Source: an uncultured Bacteroidales bacterium (GTDB lineage Bacteria; Bacteroidota; Bacteroidia; Bacteroidales; Paludibacteraceae). From it: a DNA stretch of 64,000 nucleotides. The notes beneath the pieces are model-generated. The model did not search any database. It was given only the letters and a program-made list of their open reading frames with translations, and was not told the origin of the DNA. This document shows, in pieces, positions 42,842 through 51,722 of this stretch (positions are counted from its first letter, which is position 1; every line of letters starts with the position of its first letter). The stretch is from assembly GCA_902774185.1 (NCBI GenBank), contig CACYHE010000001.1, forward strand, positions 44,332-108,331. Reading direction: 5' to 3'. The translations under genes were made by a program, and so were the position numbers.

Positions 42842-43386
42842 GCGGCATGATGAGATATAATATGCAACAACTGCATCGGATGGTGGGGCAACGTCTGGTG
42901 ATGTCTCCATGGTTTGACCTGCCGATCGGATTACAATGGCGGGACAGTAAGTACCGTCGCCTCTTTCATGCCGGCAAAGGTTTGCATGTGGGCCATAACG
43001 TACATATCGATCGGGAGCATAAGCAGTTAACGGGTTCGATAGTCATTGGCAAGAAAGTGTTCATCAGTCATGATGTATTACTGGATTATACCGGACATCT
43101 GACGATAGGGGATGAGGTATGGATCTTGCAAGGAACGCATATCATCACCCATAAGCATGACATCGCTGAACTGCGCAGGACGGGAATCAACCCGACAGAA
43201 CAGACCAGTTTGGTGATAGGAGAAAAAGCCTATATCGGCAGTAATGTGACGATCTTGCCGACTTGTCATTCGATCGGTAAGTATGCAGTGGTCGGAGCCG
43301 GAGCCGTAGTGACCAAAGATGTACCGGATTATGCGGTAGTGGTAGGTAATCCGGCTAAACAAATACGGGATGTACGCGATGAATAA
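42838..43386 (+). CDS. Left-handed beta-helix acetyltransferase
   Basis: 182 residues, mainly hexapeptide repeats: LHVGHNVHIDREHKQ, LTIGDEVWILQGTHIITHKH (the catalytic His region) and VIGEKAYIGSNVTILPTC, finishing VVVGNPAKQIRD. It belongs to the WcaF/maltose acetyltransferase group and should O- or N-acetylate a sugar. It overlaps the GtrB-like gene by four bases and the small transporter gene after it by eight, so it is part of one tightly coupled set. Confidence 0.83.
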   Translation: MSGMMRYNMQQLHRMVGQRLVMSPWFDLPIGLQWRDSKYRRLFHAGKGLHVGHNVHIDREHKQLTGSIVIGKKVFISHDVLLDYTGHLTIGDEVWILQGTHIITHKHDIAELRRTGINPTEQTSLVIGEKAYIGSNVTILPTCHSIGKYAVVGAGAVVTKDVPDYAVVVGNPAKQIRDVRDE

Positions 43387-43714
43387 GACAATACAATATA
43401 TTTCGTTGATACTGGTGTACTTGTTCTACGCCTCCTTGTCACTGCTGATTAAGTTCACCGGTCTGCAAGAACCGATGTCGCTTTATTGGTTTGCAGGAAC
43501 GGTGGGACTGATAGCAGGGCTCGGTATCTATGCGATGGCGTGGCAACAGATTCTCAAGCGAGTGGATTTGGGTACTGCTTATATGTTCAAAGGTACCAGT
43601 CTTATCTTCATCATGATTCTATTGGCGGCTTGTTATGGCGAACCCGTTACGGTGACGAAGATTCTCGGAACGGCGATAATCGTGGTAGGTATCACTCTTT
43701 ATGCGAAATGTTAA
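43379..43714 (+). CDS. EamA/SMR-type small transporter, subunit 1 (ArnE/F-like)
   Basis: 111 residues with four membrane helices and almost no loops. It has YLFYASLSLLIKFTG in TM1 and DLGTAYMFKGTSLIFIMIL in TM3, as in the half-size EamA/ArnE-ArnF group. Those proteins act as heterodimers that flip undecaprenyl-phosphate-aminoarabinose. It is followed four bases later by a second protein of the same kind. I read the pair as a flippase for the polyprenyl-P sugar made by the GtrB-like enzyme. The start may alternatively be at 43370. Confidence 0.8.
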   Translation: MNKTIQYISLILVYLFYASLSLLIKFTGLQEPMSLYWFAGTVGLIAGLGIYAMAWQQILKRVDLGTAYMFKGTSLIFIMILLAACYGEPVTVTKILGTAIIVVGITLYAKC

Positions 43715-43717
43715 GGT

Positions 43718-44050
43718 ATGGGATATATATTGGTCATAATCAGTGCGTTAATAGCCGTTGTGAGTCAGATGATGCTCAAGCATAGTGCGCGTAAGGAGCA
43801 TGACACCTGGTGGCGCGAATATATTAATGTATGGGTTATCGGAGGATACGGACTGATGGTTGTCAGCCTTATCATCAACCTGATAGCGATCCATATGGGT
43901 ATCTTGGCACAGGAAGTAAGTATCATCGAGTGCATCAATTATCTGCTTATCCCATTGGCGGCTTGGATGGTTTTCAAAGAGCCGATCACGAAGCGAAAGA
44001 TGTTGGCGATAGGCGTGATCATGGTGGGAGTAGTGGTGTTCTTTTTGTAA
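43718..44050 (+). CDS. EamA/SMR-type small transporter, subunit 2 (ArnE/F-like)
   Basis: 110 residues, four membrane helices: YILVIISALIAVVSQMMLKHS (TM1, with the typical Lys after QxxLK) and IIECINYLLIPLAAWMVFKE (TM3-4). It is the second half of an ArnE/ArnF-like pair, differing clearly in sequence from subunit 1, which suits an antiparallel heterodimer. It ends 14 bases before the aminotransferase gene. Confidence 0.82.
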   Translation: MGYILVIISALIAVVSQMMLKHSARKEHDTWWREYINVWVIGGYGLMVVSLIINLIAIHMGILAQEVSIIECINYLLIPLAAWMVFKEPITKRKMLAIGVIMVGVVVFFL

Positions 44051-44064
44051 AATATTGTAAAACT

Positions 44065-45213
44065 ATGATAAATTTTAATCAACCACATTTAACGGGAAAA
44101 GAAGCCCATTATATGTACGAAGCGGTGTATGCCGGCAAATTATCCGGTAACGGAAAGTTCACGAAGGCTTGTCAGGCATGGTTTGAGCAGCATTACGGTT
44201 TTCGTAAGGCATTGCTGACAACCAGTGGTACGGATGCCTTGGAGATGTGCGCTATGCTCTGTGACTTGAAGCCAGGAGACGAGGTCATCGTGCCCAGTTA
44301 CACGTTCGTCAGCACGGCATTGGCGTTTCTGCGTGAAGGCGCCAAGGTGGTGTTTGCGGACAGCATGCAGCGTAATCCGAATATCGATGCGCAGACCATA
44401 GAGGCTTTGATTACGCCTCATACCAAGGTCATTGTACCGGTACATTATGCGGGTGTGGCTTGCGATATGGATGCCATCATGGCATTGGCAGAGAAATACA
44501 ACCTGCTCGTGGTGGAGGATGCGGCGCAAGCTATTGACAGTTATTACAAATCGAATACTGGCAAATCGACGATTCGTCCATTGGGTTCGATAGGTCATCT
44601 GGCAGCGTTCTCGTTCCACGAGACCAAGAATATTACTGCCGGAGGAGAGGGTGGTCTGTTGGTAGTCAATGATGAGCGTTTTGTGCGTCGTGCAGAGATC
44701 CTTTGGGAGAAGGGAACCAACCGTGCCGAGTTCTTCCGTGGTGAAGTCAATAAATACGGTTGGGTCGATATGGGTTCTTCCTTCCTGCCAAGCGAAGTGA
44801 ACGCAGCGTTCCTTTATGCGCAGTTGGAGAACCTGGATGCGATTCAAGCGAAGCGTAAGGCCTTGTGGAACCGTTACTATCAGCACCTCAAACCCTTGGC
44901 AGACAAAGGCTGTTTTACCATGCCGGATATCCCGGAGTATGCGACGAATAATGCCCATATGTTCTACCTCGTGTTGCCGGATCTGGAGCAGCGGACTGCG
45001 CTCATCAAGTATCTGAAAGAGAACGGAGTAGGGGCTGTGTTCCATTATCTGAGTCTGCATAGCAGCGAGTATTATCACGCCAAACATGACGGCAGAGCCT
45101 TGCCGCAATGCGATCGCTATGCGGATTGTCTGGTTCGTTTGCCTTTGTTCTTTGACTTGACTATCGAGCAAGTGGATTCTATATGCGACTTGTTAAAAAC
45201 ATACTATCAGTAA
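44065..45213 (+). CDS. dTDP-4-amino-4,6-dideoxygalactose transaminase-like (WecE/RffA)
   Basis: 382 residues of the DegT/StrS PLP family. MINFNQPHLTGKEAHYMYEA with KLSGNGKFTKACQAWFE is the WecE/RffA opening. The Schiff-base lysine is K188 in FSFHETKNITAGGEGG, and VEDAAQAID (150-158) holds the PLP Asp. WecE makes dTDP-4-amino-4,6-dideoxygalactose from the same dTDP-4-keto-6-deoxyglucose used by FdtA, so the locus may draw two amino sugars from one precursor. It overlaps the next gene by 31 bases. Confidence 0.88.
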   Translation: MINFNQPHLTGKEAHYMYEAVYAGKLSGNGKFTKACQAWFEQHYGFRKALLTTSGTDALEMCAMLCDLKPGDEVIVPSYTFVSTALAFLREGAKVVFADSMQRNPNIDAQTIEALITPHTKVIVPVHYAGVACDMDAIMALAEKYNLLVVEDAAQAIDSYYKSNTGKSTIRPLGSIGHLAAFSFHETKNITAGGEGGLLVVNDERFVRRAEILWEKGTNRAEFFRGEVNKYGWVDMGSSFLPSEVNAAFLYAQLENLDAIQAKRKALWNRYYQHLKPLADKGCFTMPDIPEYATNNAHMFYLVLPDLEQRTALIKYLKENGVGAVFHYLSLHSSEYYHAKHDGRALPQCDRYADCLVRLPLFFDLTIEQVDSICDLLKTYYQ

Positions 45214-46754
45214 TCCTGCTGCTTTTCACGCTGGTCTGGTCGCTCTGGTACGTCTTTGCGGGCTTCGGTAATCCGATGGATCCGTTCTTCTGGCTGTACA
45301 AGTACCAGACCTTGGAATGCGGATGGATGACGGTTGGTTCCATCATGGCAGGAGGGGCATGTGTTCGGCTTTTTGGTGCCGAACTGTTGCCTTTGCGTCT
45401 TGTGGGCTGGGCATGCACCGTATTGGCGGTTGCGATACCGTATTGCTGTCTGCTGACCAAAGAGCAACGACGTGAAAACATCCATTGGCTGGCGATTACC
45501 TACGGACTGATGGGTTACGGTGCGTTTCAGGAACTAAGTCCCGGTACGTTCACCGTTCCTTTGCTTAGCGGTATCGCGACGCTGGCGGTGCTCTACTATC
45601 GTCAATCGCAGAAGAAATATCTGATAGGCTTGGGCGTACTTACCGGACTTGCTATCACGGTGCGTTTCCCGAACGTATTGGTGATGCCGATCATACTGGT
45701 TTTGCTTTGCTGTAAGCATGGATTCAATCGGAAGACGGTTCGACCGGAAGCGATATATCTGGCGTTGACGACGATCGTTGCAGCGCTTATCTATGGGCTC
45801 TCTTCCTATATCATTACGCCTTCGTATGCGGATCCGGTGGCAGGTAGTCATCAGTTCAGTACGCTATTTACGGAGCTTAAAGAGAAAGGGGCGATGTTAC
45901 TCGGTTTCGCGCTCTTGTGGTTAGGCGTCTTCTTATTGCCGCGCCTGGATCGACCGGCTTGGGTACGATTCAAAGCACGTTTTGTGTTCGCCGGCTTGGC
46001 GATAGGCGGTATCCTTATCTATGTGATTACCTACGCCATCGGTGTAAGGACGTGGTATAATATGCCTTTGACCTACATGCTTTCTGCCGGATGCCTAATG
46101 CTGACCTTGCTGTCGGAGAAAAAGGAGTATTGGTGGATGGCGGCTATATTCGTTGTGGCGACCTTAGGTACGGATGTCGGATGGCTTAAGTTGTTCCCGG
46201 CAGTCGTTTGTCTGGTGCCGGTGGTCGCGGTACAGGAGAAACCGGCGATGCGGCAGTACCTCTATCCGGTGATCTTCGGTTTCACGGCAGCGGTGATGGT
46301 TCGTTTCAGTATGAACTGTATCGGCGGAGGGAACCTGCGTAACGCCCATGTGGTCTCGTCCACTTCGCCTTACACGCATATTCGTCTCATGGAAGAGGAG
46401 CAGCAGTGGATGGATCGTGTCATCATGGATTATGACAGTATAGGGGCGCCTACTACCTTGGCATTAGGACGACAAGCGCACCGGATGCGTGCGATCACCG
46501 GCTGCGAGGCGGCTTGGTTGAATGAGTTCTGGCCATATATCCATGATAGCCTCTATGCCGCGAAATACGAACCGCTTATTGAGCAGCGCCAACCCGTTGT
46601 CTTCTGTTTTTATACCATGGAGTACAAAAGCTGCAAATCGAAGGACGGCTATACGCCTATTGAACAAATGCTTCGTGCGAAGGGGTATAAGGAGATAGAC
46701 AGAAGTGCGTATAAATACATGATTTATGTTCCGAGTGAAGGAATGAAGGATTAG
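45183..46754 (+). CDS. Polytopic membrane protein, GT-C-like
   Basis: 523 residues with about ten membrane segments and a soluble C-terminal part of about 130 residues. TM1 is ILSVILLLFTLVWSLWYVF, followed by GFGNPMDPFFWLYKYQTLE, where an Asp after TM1 is at the GT-C catalytic position. Overall layout equals that of the 37991 protein, so they are probably distant paralogues. I infer a transferase using the lipid-linked sugar delivered by the ArnE/F-like pair. It is the last glycan gene before holA. Confidence 0.68.
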   Translation: MRLVKNILSVILLLFTLVWSLWYVFAGFGNPMDPFFWLYKYQTLECGWMTVGSIMAGGACVRLFGAELLPLRLVGWACTVLAVAIPYCCLLTKEQRRENIHWLAITYGLMGYGAFQELSPGTFTVPLLSGIATLAVLYYRQSQKKYLIGLGVLTGLAITVRFPNVLVMPIILVLLCCKHGFNRKTVRPEAIYLALTTIVAALIYGLSSYIITPSYADPVAGSHQFSTLFTELKEKGAMLLGFALLWLGVFLLPRLDRPAWVRFKARFVFAGLAIGGILIYVITYAIGVRTWYNMPLTYMLSAGCLMLTLLSEKKEYWWMAAIFVVATLGTDVGWLKLFPAVVCLVPVVAVQEKPAMRQYLYPVIFGFTAAVMVRFSMNCIGGGNLRNAHVVSSTSPYTHIRLMEEEQQWMDRVIMDYDSIGAPTTLALGRQAHRMRAITGCEAAWLNEFWPYIHDSLYAAKYEPLIEQRQPVVFCFYTMEYKSCKSKDGYTPIEQMLRAKGYKEIDRSAYKYMIYVPSEGMKD

Positions 46755-46763
46755 TGATTAGAG

Positions 46764-47798
46764 ATGGTAAAGAAGTTTGACGATATCATGCGCGCGTTAC
46801 GCGCAGACGCGTACGTACCTATATATATATTATGTGGGGAAGAACCGTATTACACCAATCAGGTTTTTGAGTTCATTGCGTCTCATGCTTTGGACGAGAT
46901 GGCGCGTGAGTTTGACCAGCAGGTACTCTACGGACGGGATCTGCCGGGTAATGACATCGCGTCGGTGATTGGTGCTGCAAGAGGTTTCGCCATGATGGGA
47001 GGACGTAAGGTGATCATTGTTCGGGAAGCCCAAGCGGTGAAGAAATGGGACGCACTCAGTGCCTACCTCGATAACCTCATGCCGCAAACGGTACTGGTCA
47101 TCTGCTATAACGGCAAACCCGATAAGCGGCAAGGCGTATGGAAGAAGGCGGCAGAGCATCCACAGGTAGCATGGTTACAGTCCGATAAGTTACGCGACTA
47201 TGAGGTGGAGCGATGGATCAGCGCATATATCCAGGATTATAATAGTCAAAAGCCATCCGAACTCAGTATTGATCCCCGTGTAGCGCCTCTTCTGGCGGAT
47301 CATATCGGTACGGACCTGACGGCGATAGTGGGAGCGCTGCAGAAACTGATAGACGGCAGACCGGAAGGGGTGAATGTGATTGATCCTGCCCTTGTGGAAC
47401 GCAATATCGGTATCTCCAAGGATTACAATATTATGGAACTGCAGGCTGCGTTGATACGGGGGGATGTGAAGAAAGCCAATCAGATCACGCAGTATTTCGC
47501 GTCCTCCAAGGACCATCCGATCATTCGTGAACTGGCACCGCTGTTCACCTTCTTCTCCAACTTGCTCATGTATCACTACATGGCGGATAAGAGCCAGGCG
47601 AACGTGGCGAAGGAGTTAGGCATCAATCCCTATTTCGTAAAGGATTATGTAACGGCTGCCAAACGTTATCCGGCAGGTAAGACATTTCTGATTATCGGTT
47701 ATCTGCGAGAGACAGACGCACGGTCGAAAGGGGTTAATAACCCTTCGGCGAAAGATGCTGACTTGTGGAAAGAATTGATTTATAAGATTTTGCATTAG
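46764..47798 (+). CDS. holA: DNA polymerase III subunit delta
   Basis: 344 residues. The opening PIYILCGEEPYYTNQVFEFI is the Walker A-like remnant of HolA, followed by MGGRKVIIVREAQAVKKW and a final helical domain with LGINPYFVKDYVTAAKRY, as in delta subunits. Delta opens the beta clamp ring within the clamp loader. The gene starts ten bases after the last glycan gene with no terminator between them and meets a gene on the other strand tail to tail with a four-base overlap. Confidence 0.92.
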   Translation: MVKKFDDIMRALRADAYVPIYILCGEEPYYTNQVFEFIASHALDEMAREFDQQVLYGRDLPGNDIASVIGAARGFAMMGGRKVIIVREAQAVKKWDALSAYLDNLMPQTVLVICYNGKPDKRQGVWKKAAEHPQVAWLQSDKLRDYEVERWISAYIQDYNSQKPSELSIDPRVAPLLADHIGTDLTAIVGALQKLIDGRPEGVNVIDPALVERNIGISKDYNIMELQAALIRGDVKKANQITQYFASSKDHPIIRELAPLFTFFSNLLMYHYMADKSQANVAKELGINPYFVKDYVTAAKRYPAGKTFLIIGYLRETDARSKGVNNPSAKDADLWKELIYKILH

Positions 47799-48322
47799 TC
47801 CGCTTCATATATGCGGAAGGGCTTGTGGTATGGTTCCCATGGGGTAGGGAAACCATGCATCATGACCCATATAATGCTGTCGGTGGTCGCTTGACTGAAC
47901 TGGCGTTCTTCTTCGAGCAAACGTTCTTTCAGCGTCTTGGTAGGGGTATTCAGTTCTGCGGCATGCAGAGCCCGGAACTGCTCTTCTTCTGCAGCCAAGT
48001 CCGCCATCACTTTCGGGTAGATCTTATCGAATAACTGCGGATGGGCAGTGTACCAGACGATGGAGGAATCGAACTGGGCTTGTGTAATATGATGCTTCTC
48101 CAGTACCTGCGCGTAATAGATGTTTCTCTTCTCCTGGTCGCCTCGTTTAAATCCGGATACCTGCATCGCAGCATCGGCTTTGTGCAGATCTTTCAATACA
48201 GACCGCATCTCACCCGAATGCAGGATGCCTCTCGGACGGCAACTGACTAATAGGATTGTTGCGAACAGTCCTATTAGTATTTGTAATTTGAGATTTGATA
48301 TTTGCAATTTATTTCTTTTCAC
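47795..48322 (-). CDS. DUF4296 lipoprotein
   Basis: 175 residues with a lipoprotein signal: a basic start, a hydrophobic stretch and LLVSC with C28 as the acylated cysteine. The mature part is helical and fits DUF4296 (PF14129): LKDLHKADAAMQVSG, then YAQVLEKHHITQAQFDSSIVWY. Function unknown. The N-terminal peptide is odd: residues 5-15 are encoded by an AATTTGAGATTTGAT repeat, and the hydrophobic core by a 15-bp inverted repeat. It overlaps lspA, whose product would process it, by 14 bases. Confidence 0.85.
   Translation of the reverse strand: MKRNKLQISNLKLQILIGLFATILLVSCRPRGILHSGEMRSVLKDLHKADAAMQVSGFKRGDQEKRNIYYAQVLEKHHITQAQFDSSIVWYTAHPQLFDKIYPKVMADLAAEEEQFRALHAAELNTPTKTLKERLLEEERQFSQATTDSIIWVMMHGFPTPWEPYHKPFRIYEAD
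48246..48278. repeat. 15-bp inverted repeat inside a lipoprotein signal sequence
   Basis: ACTAATAGGATTGTT (48246-48260) and AACAGTCCTATTAGT (48264-48278) are complementary with a single G-T pair, around a GCG loop. It codes for the hydrophobic core of the DUF4296 signal peptide, next to the lipobox cysteine. Confidence 0.85.
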
Positions 48323-48857
48323 CTTTATTCACCTCTTTCATGTAGAAGAGTAGGATGATGATGACGGCTACCGTGATGCAACTGTCCGCAAAGTTAAAGA
48401 CGGGTCGGAAGAAGAGGACGTCCCCTTCGCTGTTATGGATGATGGGGAAATAGAACATATCGACCACGCGTCCGTAGAACCAACCGGCATAACCGAACAG
48501 TTTGCCGTAGAACACGCAGTCGATAATATTTCCCAAAGCGCCTGCGATGATGAGCGCCAAGGTGGCGATATAGCCGGTCTTCGTTTCTTCTCTGCGAATC
48601 AGCACATGGATGTACCAACCAAGCAGTCCGACGGCTAAAAGCCGGAAGAGCGTTAATGCCAGTTTGCTGAACCACTCGATGCCAAAAGCCATGCCGTTAT
48701 TGAGCACGTAGCTGATATGAAACCACGATGTCACTTCATAACTCGCATTCAGTTCCATATGGGTGGCGACGTACAGTTTGATGAACTGGTCAATCGCGAC
48801 AGAAACCAGTACGATACCGCTTACCAACAGGCTCAGTTTAGTGGTTTTGCTTAGCAT
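48309..48857 (-). CDS. lspA: Lipoprotein signal peptidase
   Basis: 182 residues, four membrane helices. The conserved blocks of signal peptidase II are all present: VLNNGMAFG (51-59), AGALGNIIDC (105-114), GRVVDMFYFP with catalytic D133, and FNFADS with catalytic D158. It cleaves prolipoproteins before the lipid-modified Cys. It starts five bases after metK and overlaps the DUF4296 lipoprotein gene, giving an enzyme-substrate pair in one operon. The C-terminal EVNKGEKK is charged, as usual. Confidence 0.93.
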   Translation of the reverse strand: MLSKTTKLSLLVSGIVLVSVAIDQFIKLYVATHMELNASYEVTSWFHISYVLNNGMAFGIEWFSKLALTLFRLLAVGLLGWYIHVLIRREETKTGYIATLALIIAGALGNIIDCVFYGKLFGYAGWFYGRVVDMFYFPIIHNSEGDVLFFRPVFNFADSCITVAVIIILLFYMKEVNKGEKK

Positions 48858-48862
48858 AGATC

Positions 48863-50143
48863 TTATAGTTTAAACGCTGCTTTGACGCGGTTGATACGGT
48901 CCAGTTTCTCCCATGTGAACAACTCCACTTCGCGTGTGAAACGTCTTCCGTCGGAGTCGAAGAAGGTCTTGGTAACCACCTCATTAGTACGACCCATATG
49001 ACCATATTTGGCGGTCTCCTGATACATAGGTTGGGTCAGTCTTAAGTCGCGAATGATAGCAGCCGGACGCAAATCGAATAGTTCGCGAACTTTTTGTGCT
49101 ATTTCCACATCGCTCATGTCCACCATGGCGGTACCGAAGGTATTGACGTAAAGGGAGACGGGTTCGGCTACACCGATCGCGTAACTGACCTGCACAAGCA
49201 CCTCGTGTGCCACACCGGCAGCCACCAGATGTTTGGCAATCCAACGGGCTGCATAAGCTGCCGAACGGTCCACTTTGGACGGGTCTTTACCGCTGAAGGC
49301 ACCGCCACCATGAGCACCGCGTCCACCATAGGTATCTACGATGATCTTACGACCGGTCAGACCGGTATCTCCGTGAGGACCACCGATGACGAAGTTACCG
49401 GTAGGGTTGACAAGCAGTTTGGCTTTCGGGTCCTCTAAGAAGACTTCCAACAGATGGCCGTAACGGCTGTCACGGGTTGCTACACGCGGCAGGAGGATCT
49501 CAATGATATCGTGTTTGATCATCTCCGGTGTCACAAGCAGGTACTTATCGCCGATATGCAGTTTCTCGTCATGCTGGGTACTGAGGACGATGGTGTCGAT
49601 ACGAACGGGTTGGTTCTGCTCATCGTACTCGATGGTCACTTGTGACTTGCTATCCGGACGGAGATAGGTCATCTGCTCACCTTCCTTACGGATCTTGGCG
49701 AGGGTATAGACCAGCGTGTGCGCCAAGTCCAACGTAAGCGGCATGTAGTTATCCGTCTCATCTGTGGCGTAACCGAACATCATACCTTGGTCACCGGCAC
49801 CTTGATCTTCTGCTTTGCCGCGATTGACGCCCATGTTGATATCTGCGGACTGCGCATGGAGCGAAGTGAGGATACCGCAACTCTCCGCTTCGAACTTATA
49901 CTCCGCTTTGGTGTAACCGATATCGGCAATGGTCTTGCGAGCGATCTGCTGAACGTCCACCCAACCTTTGCAGGTCACTTCGCCGGCAATGACTACTTGT
50001 CCTGTGGTACAAAGTGTCTCGCATGCCACGTGTGCGTCTGCGTCCTGAGCCAACATGTTATCCAAAATAGCGTCCGATATCTGGTCGCTCACTTTATCCG
50101 GATGTCCTTCGGACACCGATTCCGATGTAAATAAATAATGCAT
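48863..50143 (-). CDS. metK: S-adenosylmethionine synthetase
   Basis: 426 residues. The three family signatures are visible: [20 protein letters not shown] at the N-terminus, [13 protein letters not shown] (about 120-132), and [19 protein letters not shown] (about 278-296). It makes AdoMet from methionine and ATP; AdoMet is the methyl donor for the methyltransferase in the left island and for all cell methylation. Bacteroidales MetK proteins are about this length. Its start lies 23 bases after the glyA stop, on the same strand. Confidence 0.95.
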   Translation of the reverse strand: MHYLFTSESVSEGHPDKVSDQISDAILDNMLAQDADAHVACETLCTTGQVVIAGEVTCKGWVDVQQIARKTIADIGYTKAEYKFEAESCGILTSLHAQSADINMGVNRGKAEDQGAGDQGMMFGYATDETDNYMPLTLDLAHTLVYTLAKIRKEGEQMTYLRPDSKSQVTIEYDEQNQPVRIDTIVLSTQHDEKLHIGDKYLLVTPEMIKHDIIEILLPRVATRDSRYGHLLEVFLEDPKAKLLVNPTGNFVIGGPHGDTGLTGRKIIVDTYGGRGAHGGGAFSGKDPSKVDRSAAYAARWIAKHLVAAGVAHEVLVQVSYAIGVAEPVSLYVNTFGTAMVDMSDVEIAQKVRELFDLRPAAIIRDLRLTQPMYQETAKYGHMGRTNEVVTKTFFDSDGRRFTREVELFTWEKLDRINRVKAAFKL

Positions 50144-50166
50144 ATAGAATGTGTAGTTAATTCAAT

Positions 50167-51447
50167 TTACCAAGCAAACAGCGGATGTTGGATCATCTCA
50201 CGGTTCACTTCTTCGCGTACGGCTTTGTTCACCGCTTCGTTGGACGGGTCTTGCAGCACCTTATCAATCAGTTCTACGATCCATGGCATCTTGTCTTCCT
50301 TCAGACCACGTGTTGTGATGGCCGGCGTACCGAAACGGAGACCGGATGTCTGGAAAGCGGAACGGCTGTCAAAAGGTACCATGTTCTTATTTGTGGTGAT
50401 GTCGGCAGCTACGAGTGCCTGTTCGGCCACCTTACCCGTCAGTTCGGGGTATTTGGTACGCAGGTCAATGAGCATGGAGTGGTTATCCGTACCACCGGAG
50501 ATCACTTTGTAGCCCTTATCCATGAAGGCTTGCGCCATGACGGCTGCATTGCGTTGCACTTGACGTTGATAGACCTTGAAGTCCTCCGTCAGCGCCTCAC
50601 CGAAAGCAACTGCTTTAGCAGCTATCACGTGCTCTAACGGACCGCCTTGAGTACCCGGGAAGACCGCGGAGTCGAGTAGGGCAGACATCTTCTTGATCTC
50701 CCCTTTCGGCGTGGTCTTACCCCACGGGTTATCGAAATCTTTGCCCATGAGAATAACACCTCCGCGCGGTCCTCGAAGGGTCTTATGGGTCGTACTGGTC
50801 ACGATATGCGCATACTTGAGCGGGTTCTCCAGCAGTCCGGCAGCAATCAGTCCGGCAGGGTGCGCCATATCGACCATGAAGATAGCACCTATCTCATCGG
50901 CTACCCGACGGATACGGGCATAGTCCCACTCCCGACTATACGCCGATGCTCCTGCGATGATCAGTTTGGGACGATGGGTACGGGCTTTGAGTTCCAGGTC
51001 ATCGTAATCGACACGACCCGTTGCTTCATCCAGATCGTAACCGATGGCGTTGAACATAAGACCGCTGAAATTAACGGCTGAACCGTGACTGAGGTGACCG
51101 CCGTGACTGAGGTTAAGACCCATGAAGGTATCTCCGGCTTTGAGGCAAGCCATGAAGACCGCCATGTTGGCTTGCGCACCGCTATGCGGCTGAACGTTCA
51201 CGTATTCAGCGTTATAGAGTTGTTTGAGACGGTCGCGTGCGATATTCTCTGCGATATCGACTACCTCACAACCACCGTAATAACGGTGACCTGGGTAACC
51301 CTCTGCGTACTTATTGGTGAGCACGCTGCCCATCGCTTCCATCACCTGGTCGCTTACGAAGTTCTCACTGGCGATGAGTTCAATCCCTTTGGTCTGACGT
51401 TCCCGTTCCCGACGGATGACGTCAAAAATCTCTGTGTCACGAATCAT
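50167..51447 (-). CDS. glyA: Serine hydroxymethyltransferase
   Basis: 426 residues. [20 protein letters not shown] opens the protein, [16 protein letters not shown] is the PLP-binding region, and [14 protein letters not shown] holds the Schiff-base lysine. It converts serine and tetrahydrofolate to glycine and 5,10-methylene-THF. GlyA followed by MetK places one-carbon supply next to AdoMet synthesis. A hairpin lies between it and the upstream tRNA-Thr gene, so glyA expression may depend on readthrough or on a promoter I cannot see. Confidence 0.96.
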   Translation of the reverse strand: MIRDTEIFDVIRRERERQTKGIELIASENFVSDQVMEAMGSVLTNKYAEGYPGHRYYGGCEVVDIAENIARDRLKQLYNAEYVNVQPHSGAQANMAVFMACLKAGDTFMGLNLSHGGHLSHGSAVNFSGLMFNAIGYDLDEATGRVDYDDLELKARTHRPKLIIAGASAYSREWDYARIRRVADEIGAIFMVDMAHPAGLIAAGLLENPLKYAHIVTSTTHKTLRGPRGGVILMGKDFDNPWGKTTPKGEIKKMSALLDSAVFPGTQGGPLEHVIAAKAVAFGEALTEDFKVYQRQVQRNAAVMAQAFMDKGYKVISGGTDNHSMLIDLRTKYPELTGKVAEQALVAADITTNKNMVPFDSRSAFQTSGLRFGTPAITTRGLKEDKMPWIVELIDKVLQDPSNEAVNKAVREEVNREMIQHPLFAW

Positions 51448-51468
51448 ATGTTCTGTATTTTAATAGCA

Positions 51469-51491
51469 AAGGGGAACTTACCGTTCCCCTT
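51469..51491 (-). terminator. Hairpin after tRNA-Thr
   Basis: AAGGGGAAC (51469-51477) and GTTCCCCTT (51483-51491) form a perfect 9-bp stem with a five-base loop, directly at the 3' end of the tRNA. On the minus strand it is followed by TGCTATTAAAA rather than a strong T-run, so it may be a processing or attenuation signal before glyA. Confidence 0.6.
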
Positions 51492-51492
51492 G

Positions 51493-51565
<73 letters not shown>

Positions 51566-51634
51566 AAGATCGTGTGCAACTTGTTGTGCACGAACTTAGC
51601 CTTTAGTGGCGGAGCTTTTCCTTAAAAGCGGGTG

Positions 51635-51665
51635 CAAAGGTACTGCTTTTTTTTGGAATATGCAA
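51635..51665 (-). promoter_or_regulatory. Promoter for tRNA-Thr / glyA direction
   Basis: On the minus strand TTGCATAT (TTG at 51665-51663) precedes TACCTTTG (51642-51635) by 20 bases. It is divergent from, and its -33 region interleaved with, the DUF5103 promoter. Confidence 0.75.
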
Positions 51666-51682
51666 ATATTTTCGCATTTTTT

Positions 51683-51713
51683 TTGCATATATGGTATAAT
51701 TTTTGTACCTTTG
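51683..51713 (+). promoter_or_regulatory. Promoter of the DUF5103 gene
   Basis: TTGCATAT (TTG at 51683-51685) lies 20 bases before TACCTTTG (51706-51713). ATATGCAAA (51658-51666) and TTTGCATAT (51682-51690) form an inverted repeat that joins the two divergent -33 regions. The start codon is only nine bases after the -7 element. Confidence 0.78.
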
Positions 51714-51722
51714 CAGCCGGAA

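Noticed and set aside
44140-45171. Long antisense frame (343 codons) opposite the WecE-like gene
   Set aside because: The sense strand codes a full PLP enzyme; the antisense product has no recognisable features.
47795-51447. Integrative element at tRNA-Thr
   Set aside because: No integrase and no direct repeat of the tRNA 3' end are found; neighbours are core genes.
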